A DNA stretch of 64,000 bases from Sparassis latifolia (taxonomy: Eukaryota; Basidiomycota; Agaricomycetes; Polyporales; Sparassidaceae). The DNA is taken from the NCBI GenBank assembly GCA_018466975.1, contig CM031554.1, forward strand, positions 1,612,001 through 1,676,000. Direction: 5' to 3'. Below, one piece after another: positions 34,251-46,430 of this stretch. Position 1 is the first letter of the stretch. Each line of letters starts with the position of its first letter. Under the pieces are notes generated by a model, which worked only from the letters and a program-made list of their open reading frames with translations, was not told the origin of the DNA and did not search any database. Made by a program: the position numbers and the translations under genes.

Positions 34251-35502
34251 TTACCACTTCTCGTGGGCAGGACGAACTAAAACAAATGAGTCGACTACTC
34301 CGAATCGACAGCACGACGGAGCACTCACGGTCGAGCTCCCAGGTCCAGGCGGAATTGTCTTGATTGGCAAGGTAGAGATAGGCCTGGCGAAAGACCAAGC
34401 CATGTTAGAGGATGATGGAAAGAGCAGTTGAAGCCATTACCTTGCCGATGCTCTCGGGGTCCAACCTGACATTCGCGTTTTCCCTGTACTCTTTCAGGGC
34501 AACCGGGTCAGTTAACCGTCCCGCGCTGCGATCAGTGAGAATTCCTATAACGGGACGTCATACACCACGAGCGAACCAAAGAGGCCGTCCACTTACCTCC
34601 GTCAATAATCGACTGAAGGATGCGAAGAGCAAGAATCAGAATCCAGAGTGGGCATTAACGCATTAACGACTTACGTGGGCGACCTGCGGGATCGCACGTA
34701 AAGATTAATTGGCTGCAATGCAGATATAAAACGATGCTACTCGCATGAATGTTCTGCTTTCCGAATTCCTTGTTCAAACTCTGGCTGAGAGCGCGCAGAG
34801 CAAACTTCCCTGCAGCAAACGCACTCGTCGTCACATTACCTCTCCAGCTGGCCGTGGCGCCGGTGAACAGCAGCGTCCCACGCTTCCCAAGCTCGTCTAC
34901 TTCATTCTGCTTGAAGATCGATAGGACCTGGTGGGAGAATGCCCACGGCCCGACGATGGTACTGTCGATCACGGATTGCACCTCTTGTTCAGTGATGTCA
35001 AGGAAGGGCTTCCAAACTCCGGTGCCGGCGTTCCAGAGGGCGACACGGATCTCGTGCTTCGCAGGAGATGGCCATTTGTACGCCTTAATGACTTGGAAAA
35101 CATCGGTAATGGCAGCCCACGAATACTCCTGCACAGGAAAGGATGCGGCCTGCACAGCATCAGAGTGCGCGGTTAGTGAGATGGCTACCAGTATGGAAGA
35201 ACACGCACTTCGCCACCCTCTTGGCTGAGGACCTTGGCAGCTTTATCCAAGTGTCCAGCGTTCCGCGCAATCAAGGCAACGCGATATCCTGCCTTGGAGA
35301 AGACACGGCTACACGATGATGGCCATTAGTCATCCTGTAGCATATGCAGTCCACAGGAGGTAATTACGCCGTCGCAAATCCAGTTCCTGACCAGATATGA
35401 GGTAATATTAGCGATCAAAGTTTCGACACATTGGCTGAGAGACATACCCGTGGCGTTGCCGATTCCTGCAATCACGATAACAGGGCGAATGGATCCAGAC
35501 AT
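34251..35502 (-). CDS. Short-chain dehydrogenase/reductase (SDR)
   Basis: Nine minus-strand exons: 35502-35448, 35386-35368, 35308-35209, 35149-34745, 34683-34675, 34612-34597, 34544-34441, 34383-34329, 34276-34251, giving 262 residues. Seen: Rossmann start RPVIVIAGIGNATGTGFATA with an atypical Gly-rich motif, cofactor-specificity loop ALIARNAGHLD, ALWNAGTG in place of NNAG, and FAAGKFALRALSQSLNKEFG around the active site, where Phe replaces the usual catalytic Tyr of YxxxK. The C-terminus ENANVRLDPESIGKAYLYLA and WTWELDLRP is typical of a fungal SDR subgroup. The missing Tyr suggests altered or lost activity. Odd gene structure: 9-, 16- and 19-nt exons, and a GC-AG intron after exon 4 (GCGAGT donor at 34744), supported by the family motif NIHVAHSIIDGG across it. 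Confidence 0.85.
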
Positions 35503-36084
35503 GTTGGATGTAAAGAGTCGCTACACAAATGCAAACTGTGAATATTTATTGGGATCTGTGGGTGGATTCGACGTCCGGGGTAAGATGGTGCTCCTGTCAA
35601 ACGTTACGCTACGCTAGCTTTATACCCGACGCAGCGAAGGCGAAGGTCGGCGTCACCGAGGCCGCAAACCTCGGGAACAAAGAGAGGTCGATCGCTTCGT
35701 CAGCATGAGATTGATAACGTCGAATACGCCAGCCAGGGGCAAGCTTTCGCAACTTTCTCCAGGATCAACTCATTATGAGGACGCAGTGGCGCGAAGGTCA
35801 GCGGACAGACAGCCCGCGCTTGATTTATTATTACCAATCTAAGTTCGACCACGTATACATGGCGTGTCAATGTACAACGAATGCAGCTTGTACAGTACAG
35901 TACAGTTCTTATACGACAGCAGAAAACATGATTGCGTGAAGCGTCCGAGGACTCCGAATATGCGTAACAGGCCAAATCTGCTCGCCGAATCGGGAATGGC
36001 CCGGGTTCAGAGCAGAGACTGCATGCAAGCCTGCGAACCAGCTCACCTATGTAGATCATGCGAAAGCTTTTGGGAGAATTACTG
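35503..36084. other. Intergenic, SDR promoter side
   Basis: About 580 bases between the SDR start codon and the 3' end of the Fab1-family gene. Contains short TACAG repeats near 35890. No gene supported. Confidence 0.5.
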
Positions 36085-39000
36085 TTATAATACACTTGGA
36101 AGTTCCTGGTAGCCGCTTGGGACTTTGGTGTCGTCGAGCGGCCGTGACCACTTCTCTGCAAACATGATCAGTCGAACTCAATTCACTGAAACAGGGTGAG
36201 AAACGAACCTGGACATGCTAAGAAGTAGTCGTTCATGGCGCTGACAAATCGTTCTTGATACTCATGTGGAGGCACCACGGTTACTTCTTTCCCAGCACTC
36301 AGGCCCTGCTTGGCTTTGTACTCGAGCGTTTTCGCAAACGTATAGCTGCCTAAAAGTAGGTTTTAGCAGTATGCTCTCTTACGGAAAAGAAGAATCATAC
36401 CTATAGTGTCCACAAGACCGCAAGCAATCTGTTTGCGTTCTTCATTGATCCCAACGAGCAAGCTAAAGCGCAATATAACGTGAAACCTGCGACAGACAGG
36501 ACTCAATATATAGACGCACGAATAGTCCATGACGTTACTTCGTGCCAGGAAGTCGCAATCTGCCTTGATTGCTTCTTGGAAGACGACTTTGGAATGAGGG
36601 TGCACAAGGGTCAAAGCCCGTCGTTGGCCTGCAGATTCTAATTATTTACCACCAAGTCTCCGTTGTGGCAGGTAGACGTACCTTCGATCCATTCGCCATC
36701 AAATAGTGTCTTAGAGCCAGTACTTGCTGAGGCTTTGACTTTTCGACCCTGGATGCCTTTCAGGTCAAAGGTCTTGACAATATTCTGGTCATAGAACAGG
36801 TTTTCCATGACTAACAAATCGGCCTTTGCTTGCGTTGTACCACTTTCAAGGTTTCTGATCTCTACGGTGAAAAATCCTAGGAGCTTAGCAAGTACGGTGG
36901 GTTTACTAGCAGTCGCATCCATGTATCGGAAGTATGAAGGCCCAAGGTCAATCAGCACCTGGCTGTGGTAAAATATGTCAATAGCACCGAGAAAAAAGAA
37001 CAGACATGACTCACAGATCAGCGACATTCCACGCATTGACCAAAGTCTTGATGATGAACTGATCGTCTGTAGTCTTCCAGAAATTCGACTTACTCTTGCC
37101 ACCTTCGGCCGCCCAATTCTCGCTCCGAGACAAACTTCTCAAGAACATGTCTTCGATCCCACACCGCCGGCGGAGCGCATCAAACTGTTTTGCGTAATAG
37201 ACGGTACAGCTGAATCGGAGCCGCTTGCCAATCGTCCAGTCATACTTGATATGAGGTCGTTCATCGATGGCGGGCGAGTCGACCACAAGCAAAGCGTGAC
37301 GGGCCGGGTGTGGAGGTGGTTGTGGCGCATCGCCCGACTTCAGCATAAGGCGCATGGCGTTGGTGAGAGTATTTGTCAGTGACATTGCCAGAGATGTTTG
37401 CACAGTCTGCATGTGATCTGTAAAGGGATGCGTATTTTTCTCGGGATGATCCTGTGCTGAGCTGCTTGCACCTTTGGGTGGTACTGGGGGAGGAGTTGCA
37501 GAACTACTGCTGCTTACAACCCCGACTGTGCCTTGGCTATCGCTGGATATAATTGAAGATGATTTGCCCCGCCGGATATTAGTCTCTAAAAAGCTTGAAG
37601 TGGTAACTGGCGTGGTATCGGATGTCGCTGCAGAACTATGCCAGGATGCTGCGAGATTCGTGCTGGTCTCTAGATTGTGCAGAATTTTTCCCGCAGCTTC
37701 GACAGCCTCCGACATCTCACTGACGTTACCCTCAGCACCCTGCACCGATAGCTCTACTTCAGGTTTCGCGTACGCAGAGGACGGTACAGGGTGACCAGGC
37801 GTTGTATTCGAGAAAGCAGCAACAAATTTGGATCCAGATGGGCTCCCCTGACCATCGGCAAAGCCCTTGCTATGTCGAAGGACCTCACGAAGGGACATTA
37901 AGGACGTTGGATCCTTAGGATGTTCCTTGCGACTGATGACTGCAGAATAAGCTTCTGGCTCCTGCCACATAACACCTTCTTCATCAGGGTCTAGCTGAGG
38001 AACAGAGCCACTGATAAGACGCTTCAACGAGGCGCCTCCAGTACTGAAGAAGGATGGTCTGGCGTCAGCTGGAGTCGAAGGCAGGACTGGCACGCCTAAG
38101 CGGCCAGGTGCAGACATGTTAGCCAATTCCTGACGGTAATCCTGCGAACTGAGCCCAAATCATAAGCCCCATCATGCACCCGCAGAAGAAGTGAAGTAAA
38201 AATGCGGCATACCTTAGCGTGAAGGCTATGATGCTCCCCCAGTCATTCTCTCTGACAATAATATTCCCGCCAGGCACAGCATGGCAGCCGGTCTTCCACC
38301 ACTCGGGTTCAGACAATGAGGGTGGGCCACTCAGAGCTGAACCCTTTGGAAGGTGAGATGAGTGTTTGTGCTCCCATGCAGCAAGACGTCTTGATGCCCC
38401 TCGAGCAGCTGTCAGGAATGAACGACGCACATCGTTCAGGGCGGACGAGGACGTTCTTGACAACTCAAGGTAGAGAGCCTGCTCAGTCCGCTGAAACGAA
38501 TGCCGCAGGCCAGAGAGCAGATGTATGGAGTCGGGCCCTTGGGATTGCGAAGAGCCGGTAGAAAAGGATGACACGGAATTGGAAGCGGAACCTGCAGGGG
38601 CAGTTGCATGTACGGACGGGGTGTGATTCCCGGAACCAGAAGCATTCTGGTTCGACTGCGTGATAGGCGGTATCGCACCAGATGAGAGACGTCGTGGATG
38701 ACTCTTAGGAGTCGCCAGGTGTGCATCATCAAATTCGTAGGCATCATCACTTGAAGGTAGTCGCGGAAGGGCTTTGTGGAGAGGGTGATCGTCGTCGTGG
38801 AAGAAGTTCTCCTCCTGCCAAAACTTATGAGTATTCAGCCATCCCCTGAAAAGCAACTCACAAGTTTGTCCATGTGTTCGGATAAGCCCTGCCACCAATT
38901 CATAATCTCTCGTCGCAGAGTCCGTCTATCATCTTCGCCAGATAACTCGAATCTCGACTGCTCTATCAGATCAGCATCTTCTGGGGCCTTCTCGACAACC

Positions 39001-41196
39001 TTGTGTCGGACGATCTGAAATCTTGGCACTCGAAGCTCAAAGGTATCCTCGATCGTCGTCTGTGAGAATGTGACTGTGCGCGATTTGTAGGAAAACTTGC
39101 GAAGGATAATCAATCTTATCGGGGAAATGGTATCTGTAGATGCGGGGTGAGAAGTTGTGTGTTCACATAGCGGTGTCCTGAAGGCACAGATAGCCGGTGA
39201 ATAAATCAACAATTCCAGGTACTTGGCAAAGGAAAGCAAACTGTCACACAAAGAGGTTAGCGTCGAACACACTACAACTTCAGAACCTACTATGTTCCGT
39301 CGAGCATCTGCTCTTTTCTTGATTCTTTGCCGCAAATCGCACAAGCTTCCCACATCTGAATAGTCTCATCTCCTGTGGCAAAATTGTCGGTTGAATCGCC
39401 ACGACGTCCGACAGCTGCAACGACCCGCACCCCGCCATGTATCCACCGGGAATCATGATCGCCACGCTTAAAATGACAGTCGGGGTTATCGCACGCATTT
39501 TCTGCATCAATGCACATCTGTATTATCTTCTCTCCGAGTGCCTCGTCCGCACCAATATCGCGGCCGTAGTACCGATAGGTGATCCACTTTCTCCAGGTGC
39601 CGCAATATCCAGGCCGCGCAGAAGTTTGCAGCGCGGAAGACGTCGAAGTTCCAGATGAGCCCGGCATCGGGACTGCCGACACTGTAAGGGGGAGAGGGAT
39701 GTGTTGCGAGTACAACACCGATAGCCCCTGGTGTCGCACAAATCCTGGCGTGCCAGTCATGCCTTGCGCCAGTGTCTCCTTGCCTTCCCAGCCGAGGATG
39801 CTCGATAGTGCAGCTTTCTCGTCGCCCGTCAGTTTACGTGTCGGATCTGCGGTCTCTTTCTTCGCCAGACTAACGAGCACGCTCGGCACAGCGAACTTGA
39901 GGCCTGGAGAGGTCGACAAGAGGTCTTTGCACCGTTCAATATGCTTGACTATGGACGTGAACTCCGGCTGCTGGGGAGGGCCACTCTCGTCCGGTGCCTG
40001 CGGTGGTGCGGCGGACATGAAAGAAAAACGCCGTTGCCGTGGAATTACGCCGTCGTCGGACGTAATGGAGAGTGAGGGCGCGGCATGCTTGTGCATCAAG
40101 GGAAGTTCCAGAGAGCCACGACGAACCAGAGAAGGGCCTACGTTAGCGGCCCGCGTAAGCAGATGCTCCGTCTTCTTGGAGAAGAAAGACCATAGGCCCG
40201 ACGTAAAGGTAAAATCGTGTTTCGCCCTGCCCTTGACTTCTTGCGGCGACTTCGGCCCTTCAGGAAGCGGGACAGTTGCAGCGGTTGGGAAAGAAGGCTT
40301 TGGAAATTTTAGTTCCACGTGTGAATTGAAGAGGACGTGCTGCTCGAGTACGAGTGAGAGGTACATGAATATAGATAGACGTAGGACCTTGCACAGCGAC
40401 TCGTGTTGAACGGGCGATACGGTACCTCGAAACCGGAATGTTCCTCCTACAATCTTCACCGGGTCTTCATCTTCTGCATCTGCTGATACTGAGGCACAAA
40501 CTTATGTGACCATGCATCTAACGCACCTTCCCATTCGTCCAGACCATACAGCACACGACCAGGCATGTCGTCACCATCCGTCGGAAGGGTGAACACGTCG
40601 TTCATAAACAGACAGGCATTTCCGGCACGCACGACATGATACTCCCGTTCTTGCACGGCAGTGGGAGAACTGAAAGCGTCAACAGTGAGCAACAGATGCT
40701 TCGCTGGAGGTTTAGGCGAGGGCGGGAGTGGTTTCGAGACTGCCTCGCGAAGATGGGAAAGCGCAGCTTCGCGAACATTATCGGCATGAAGTCGAGGGAA
40801 AGCCTTGACCGTCTCGCTCGACGCCAAACGGACGCAGCCTGGTTCCAGGTCCTTCGTCTGTTCCTTCTCCTCGTCCCTCTCATCGATTCTTTGCTTGCTG
40901 TTACGTTCGACACATTCTCTTTTCTCCTGCTCCCTTCTTCTTTGCCTCGCCTTCTGCCTTGCCGTGCGTGACCGCTTGATACCAGTTAACCAACCACCTC
41001 GTGAAATATCCGCACCGAGTTCATGAAGTGCATCTTGTAGCGCATTTGCCCATACCTCGCGCTCGCCGGTAAATTCTCCCTCTTCCTTCAATGAATTCCG
41101 GATGAATTTGTGTAGATGAGCACTCGCAACAAGCGTCAGAGTCGTCAAATTCGGAATCCGCGACGGCACGTCTGGAAGCGGTTTCTCGAAAGCCAT
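36085..41196 (-). CDS. Fab1/PIKfyve-family phosphatidylinositol phosphate kinase without visible FYVE domain
   Basis: Ten minus-strand exons: 41196-40527, 40479-39291, 39240-38862, 38814-38213, 38148-37015, 36962-36682, 36628-36520, 36462-36401, 36349-36209, 36155-36085; 1545 residues with all phases consistent. Fab1 phosphorylates PI3P to PI(3,5)P2 on endosomes and vacuoles. Seen: a Cys-rich CCR region (CDNPDCHF, WEACAICGKESRKEQML, SFAKYLELLIYS), and a C-terminal kinase domain with FIIKTLVNAWN, ADLLVMENLFYDQNI, TFDLKGIQGRKV, FLARSNVMDYSLLVGI and CGLVDTIGSYTFAKTLEYK. No FYVE finger precedes it, and I see no clear Cpn60/TCP-1 domain; yeast Fab1 is about 2280 residues. The N-terminus MAFEKPLPDVPSRIPNL cannot extend far, since the PPIH gene ends 293 bp upstream. 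A second, FYVE-containing copy probably exists elsewhere. Confidence 0.87.
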
Positions 41197-41489
41197 ATCT
41201 TAGCTGCTATCAAATAAAGGCTGCAGAGATCCGAGAGTGGAAGCGATTTGCATGGAAGTCACAGGTCAAGCTTAAGCCAGAGAAATAGGTGGTGTTGTGC
41301 CGACCGGTCTCAATGAGGCATTCATCCGCACTGCGTCATGATGCATGATGGCTAGGATCCGGATCAAAACTCTAAGTTAATCGACGTCGAAGTCGCGATT
41401 CAGGATATATCTCAGACAGCGCTCTCAGGTGTAAAGGGTACACTAGTCTACAAGCACCATGCTGTACTGTAGCGTCATTTACATTACCA

Positions 41490-42586
41490 TCACATTTCGC
41501 CACATTCTGAGAAGAGGAAACAGAAGGATGAGTAAATAATGGCTGTCCGACAGACATATCCACCTACCAACAATCTTCACCGCTAGCTTTGGTCTGTTGT
41601 TTGGGCCAGTGGGGACATTCTCAATTTTGCGCAGAGTGAGCATTCCATCTATGACTTTACCAAAGACGACATGCTTTCCATCCAGGAAGTCACACTTGGC
41701 CGTCGTGACGAAGAACTGCACAATCAAGGTTTGATTAGACACATCCAACTAAGGGACTCAGTATATCTACCTGACAACCATTTGTGTTTGCTCCTGAATT
41801 TGCCTGCCTCGCTCAATGAGAAATGCACCATTACCTGAGAGACGGGGAAATACCATTGATAGGAGTCCAGGCCCTGTGTGTTTCTCTTGGAAATTCTCAT
41901 CCTAATACGCCATTCAAAGATTAGGAAAATCATAAATGTTGAGTTAGAGGGATTGGGAATGCATGGTAACTGCACTCCAGTCGAATGGCAAGATGGCATA
42001 GAATATACGTACAGGAAACTTGTCCCCGTAAATCGAAAAGGACCCAGTTCCATCTCCCTTGATGAAGTCACCACCTTGTCACCCATCGCATAAGACATAG
42101 ACACGACCATGTAACAAGAAACATTGGTCTCACCTTGACACATGAAATTAGGAACACTGCATCAAGACATGCTGAGAACGAAACAGGTATCACGGTGCAT
42201 AAAAAGCTTACACTCTGTTCAAAAGCTTGTTAGAAAGCATGGGCTAAATTATCACAGCAACAGCCATGATAACTTACCGATGGAACGTCGCATTTTTGTA
42301 CCCCTGCGGCCGCGAATTCACTCTGATATCCCGGTTAGTCGGCAGTCATCGGAGAGCGTGTCAAACAGACCTCAAGAAGGAAAAAACAATCACCTGTACT
42401 CTCCTGTGCAGAGTTGTCTGAAGTTCTCTGCGGTTCTGTTAGAGACGTGATCTCAGTGAACGTCTGGGAGTAACGACCTGAGACTCACTTTGGGACGATG
42501 TCGCTGAACAGTTCCATTTTCAACCGCCCTGCGGGTGTCTCTCCGATGTTGACATCCATAAAAACGATAGGGCGTGTCGACGACAT
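41490..42586 (-). CDS. PPIH: Peptidyl-prolyl isomerase H (tri-snRNP cyclophilin)
   Basis: Ten minus-strand exons: 42586-42489, 42435-42394, 42322-42278, 42214-42212, 42156-42134, 42074-42013, 41901-41854, 41803-41771, 41715-41568, 41506-41490; 172 residues. Seen: [104 protein letters not shown] and the ending IVECGEM. These include the isomerase residues (Arg in FHR, Phe-Met-Gln in FMCQGG, His-126-type in LDGKHVVFG). The [16 protein letters not shown] start and ECGEM end are typical of the PPIH subfamily, which binds Prp4/Prp3 in the U4/U6.U5 tri-snRNP. Exon 4 is a predicted 3-nt microexon (AGT). It shares a promoter region with the divergent DIB1 gene. Confidence 0.95.
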
Positions 42587-42771
42587 AGCAGCGCAGGAAA
42601 ACAGAGAATGATATTTCCTGCTCGAAACTGGCCTACTTGCTTAAGGTGAAGGCGAAGAACCCCAAAAAGGCAATTATGCGGACTTGTCCAAGAGGACAAA
42701 TAAACGCAAATACTTCTTCAAGGTCTCTCTCGTCTTTCTTCTCATCTTGTCAACGTCAAAGAGCTCCGAAG
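42587..42771. promoter_or_regulatory. Bidirectional promoter between PPIH and DIB1
   Basis: Only 185 bases separate the two start codons, so both transcripts must start inside this stretch. The right half is pyrimidine-rich on the plus strand (GTCTCTCTCGTCTTTCTTCT), a common fungal initiator context. No TATA box is evident. Co-expression of two tri-snRNP proteins is an inference from layout. Confidence 0.65.
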
Positions 42772-43467
42772 ATGTCTTACTTCCTCCCCCACCTGGGCAG
42801 TGGCTGGCATGTCGACGAAGCAATCAAATCTGAGGAAGACCGTATAGTGGTGATCCGCTTCGGGCACGACTGGGACGGCCAGTGCATGACAATGGACGAG
42901 ACGCTCTACTCCGTCGCGGAGAAGGTGCAGAACTTCGCCGTCATCTACCTCGTCGACATCACCGAGGTACCGGACTTCAACAAGGTGCGTGGAATTCTTT
43001 CCCCGGCCGTGTGGCGTGCTGATAGTGGTGCAGATGTACGAGCTGTACGATCCATGTACGGTCATGTTCTTCTATCGGTATGTGAAGTTCGGTGCATGTG
43101 ATGGCGCACAGCTCACCCTGCGTATGCCAGCAACAAGCACATCATGATCGATCTGGGCACGGGTAACAACAATAAGATGTATGTCTGCAGACGTTGTCGG
43201 ACTGATTGTGTGTCACTTACCTCTGTTTCTGGTGGTTAGTAACTGGGCTATGGATAACAAGCAAGAGGTCAGGTTTATTACTGATTAATTCACCGACATT
43301 GACTGATGCGTCGCGTTGGTAGTTAATTGACATCATTGAGACAGTTTATCGCGGTGCGTCCAAGGGTCGTGGTCTTGTCGTTTCTCCCAAAGGTGCGTGG
43401 TATCAACCGATATAATGATGTCGCTCATAAGCTTCTCTCAGATTATTCGACCCGTTACAGATACTGA
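42772..43467 (+). CDS. DIB1: Dib1/Dim1 (TXNL4A) U5 snRNP thioredoxin-like protein
   Basis: Six exons, 42772-42984, 43034-43077, 43131-43178, 43240-43267, 43323-43392 and 43442-43467, encode 142 residues, exactly the length of this highly conserved family. Seen: MSYFLPHLGSGWHVDEAIKS, VIRFGHDWDGQCMTMDETLY, VQNFAVIYLVDITEVPDFNK, YDPCTVMFFYRNKHIMIDLG and RGLVVSPKDYSTRYRY. The protein has a thioredoxin fold without the redox CxxC motif. It sits in the U5 part of the tri-snRNP and blocks premature spliceosome activation, leaving before the B-act stage. Every splice junction keeps frame. Confidence 0.98.
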
Positions 43468-46430
43468 GCATTGGATGGTTCTTTTTTCATTTTCTTAACA
43501 TATGACTGGTGTGTATCAATGAAACTTTGATTTTATCTGATGTTTACCCCACAAAATTATGTAACGGAGCAGTAGAAGACAACAGGTCTGGAAAATACCA
43601 CTTCACTTCGCCCACCGACGATTCTCAGACCGATCGCGTTGACTTGGGATGCTATGTAGTGAGCCTTCTATGCTCTCTTCCAGACTCTCTGATAATCCCC
43701 ATAAACGCTCATGAGCACGAGGGTAACATCACAAGTACTGTCACCACCTGAAACGGCGCGTATTACGCGCATAGGAGGGTCGTTCGTGTCCCATCTGACC
43801 GCGCTCGCTGGCCTTCCTTGTCCGTGCACTATTACTCCACCCAACTGCGATCAACTCCGCAAAGCTGCGCCCGAGGCGATGCAGGTTGCCTCCACCTAAC
43901 CTGTACTACACGAGGCTCTGAGCGATTCGGAAATATCACCTGCCTACTGGCCACAACCACTCGTGATGGTACCAACAGCGCCAGCGCACTGACGCCCGCG
44001 TTCTCGCCGATATCAATTTCCTCCGACCTTCTACTAGGCTCAGCATGCTGGTGAAGTGTGGTGCGGGAACTGTTTGTACGTCTGGCTGGAGGTCTCTTTC
44101 TAGTCTTTCTGTGTGCAAGCTCATATCGTGTGAGTATGACAGCGCCAATCGGTGTGCGCGCTGTTTGCGTTTCCGCTTCTTTCATCCCGCCGAAATAAAT
44201 TTCAACGATCTCGATGTGAGAAACAATGCGAGGCAGGTCATTTCGTCCATGCGTATCACACGGCATAACCTTGAGATCCCGGGGTGGACGGAGAGGGTTT
44301 GAGAGCGTCTGCATTCCATCTGTGGAGGCTCTCCGGTAGATATTTCGCCGGTTGTGATTCGCAGGTGGTGCGGCGAGCGCTTTCGATTTATGTCGGAGGC
44401 TCCGGTCTGGCGACCCTATGACAGACAACATTAGGCAGCAGCGTGCTGCGGAGGACCAGGAGAGCCTGTAAAGTTGAAAGTGCAGTGCGCCCTCCCAATC
44501 GTGACCATTGGCCGACATGCATTGACTTAGAGCTGTCGAGCTCTACTGCGTTTGACCGGCCAGCGGGATGCAGCGCGATCGTCGCAAAGAGCGCCGAGCG
44601 AGGACGACGGGTAGACGAGGGCATGAAATGTACGTCTGTCCAACGAGGAAAAATCAGGCACAGTGAGAAAACTCGAACCAGAGAGTCTGCTAGGCACGAG
44701 AATGAAGTCGACGCGCAGGTACCTAACGAATGTGTGCGGACAGTGCGGTCTGGCTTTGCATGCGACGCAGGGAAGCGTGCAAGTATTTATTGGGAGTATA
44801 GTCTCGTGGCCAAGTCTCCGTTCGTTCGGCGCATGGGGTATCGACGAGAACTGCGGGGCGTTAGCTGCGAGTTCCTCCGCGTGTGTGTCCGGTCGACAGA
44901 AGCTAATCTGGTCCGAAAAGCCGAGAGGAAGGCCAGTGAGACCAGAGGTCGTTTGCGCGTGAGGACCACCATCGATATTGCCACGCGCGACGTGGGATGT
45001 GGACAAAGCGAACATGCGTCAACGGCGCGGATTGAGAGAAGTAACCATGGGAGGAAAGCCTCGGGCTTGCGCGTGGGACGTTTATACTTGCGTGATCGAG
45101 ATGACATTCGCTGGGAATGTAGCGCAGATTGGAAGGTTACGTGTCGGCGGTGAGGCGCAGTTTGCGAGGAGGTACGACGGTGCGCTCCCAGAAGTATTCG
45201 GACATGTAACGGGATGGGTCGGCATATAAGGTGGGTTGCAGACAGAAAAGCCGTAAGTGGACTCGAGGAGTGACCGAGAATTGAATCTTACAGAGCTGAT
45301 TGGTGTGGGAGAGAAATAGAAGAGTCCTCAGTGGTGCCTTGGTATTAGAGCGGTACTTCTTTCCTGAGGATTGCAAAGTGGGCCAGACAAAGAAGGTGAA
45401 GAAGCCAACATTGCAAACAGGTGAAGCACACAGCTCCGAGAGCACGAGAAATCCTCGACCAAAGTGGCATGCCGCATGGCCGGCATTCCCACCCTGGGAG
45501 AGTTGTGAACCCCACACTCACGATCCTGTCTTCGACACAAGAATAGCGCATACGTATCAGCATGCGGACTCTCAGTCAAGCCAGTAGTCAGCAAATAACC
45601 CACCAACGCTACGGTAGAAACCAGTGAACGTGTGCGAGTGCAGGTCGGACTCAATAGGTACGGGGAGGCAATGACATGCTTAAGTCGCTATATCGCCGTA
45701 GAAACAAATTAATACAGGGCACGCCGAGGGACGATAGAGCGGGCACCAGGCCTGCCTCGACGGTAAGATTCTGAAGGATGCGTCAAATTTCGTGAACGCA
45801 AAGTCTGATGCCATATCAGAACATACCGATTATACGTGACAAAGATTTTTCAGACGAAACGCGTACTGCAGCCATAGTTGAATGTTGAGCTCTTGAAGGC
45901 TGTTCTTCTCTACGATATAAAGAAGAATTGAAGAAGAAAGAGAAACCAGTTTAAGTACCCATGGAATGAGGGGAAATAACCGACCAAATCCGGAAGCCAG
46001 AGGCCGGAACGGCCGGCGAAATGTCGCGCAGGCAACGACGTGATTGGGGGAAATCCAGCACGTGATGGCGACACGATCTGCAGATTGCGGGACTGTCTCG
46101 GCGCTGCGTCCTTCTCGAGTCCGCAGCACTAGTGGCGGATGAATCAGCGTTGTAATACAGAGCTACGTACGCAGAGTAGACCGGCGAGCGAATTTTCGTT
46201 GTGGAGGTCGAGGAATTAGACATGGCGACGACGGCAAAGAGTGTCGGATCAGTCAGAGCGCAAGGCGGTGAAGGACGAGATGATGTGTCGGGCGTCCCGC
46301 AACTGCCACGCTAAATTTGGCGAGAGGGAAGAGCCAGGCGCCTGTGTACCTCTTCGTCCGCTTGTTCTGTTTTGTCTTTCTCCGTTTCGACCTCCCAAAG
46401 TCCTCGCCGTGCGAGAGACATCACGCCAGC
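43468..46430. other. Gene-poor 3-kb stretch
   Basis: Between DIB1 and the ABC transporter gene. It has overlapping open frames of 160-236 codons on both strands (for example 44443-45153 plus, 43832-44518 minus) that are Arg/Ser-rich, antisense to one another and without family motifs. The right end holds the ABC transporter promoter. No repeat array stands out. Confidence 0.4.

Noticed and set aside
40459..40527. An apparent frameshift between the first two Fab1-family exons
   Set aside because: A 47-nt intron (40480-40526) restores frame and gives LDEWEDAEDEDPVKIVGG, so no break is needed.
42157..42277. A single 121-nt intron in PPIH instead of a 3-nt microexon
   Set aside because: It deletes one residue from an invariant cyclophilin segment, while the microexon model uses good splice sites on both sides. 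Kept as the alternative to test.
44443..45153. A 236-codon plus-strand open frame
   Set aside because: No family motif, strongly Arg-rich, and overlapped by an equally long minus-strand frame; no intron chain supports it.
45951..46223. A 90-codon minus-strand frame beginning MSNSSTSTTKIRSPVYSAYV
   Set aside because: The start looks plausible, but no following exon or family could be found, and it lies in the ABC transporter promoter.
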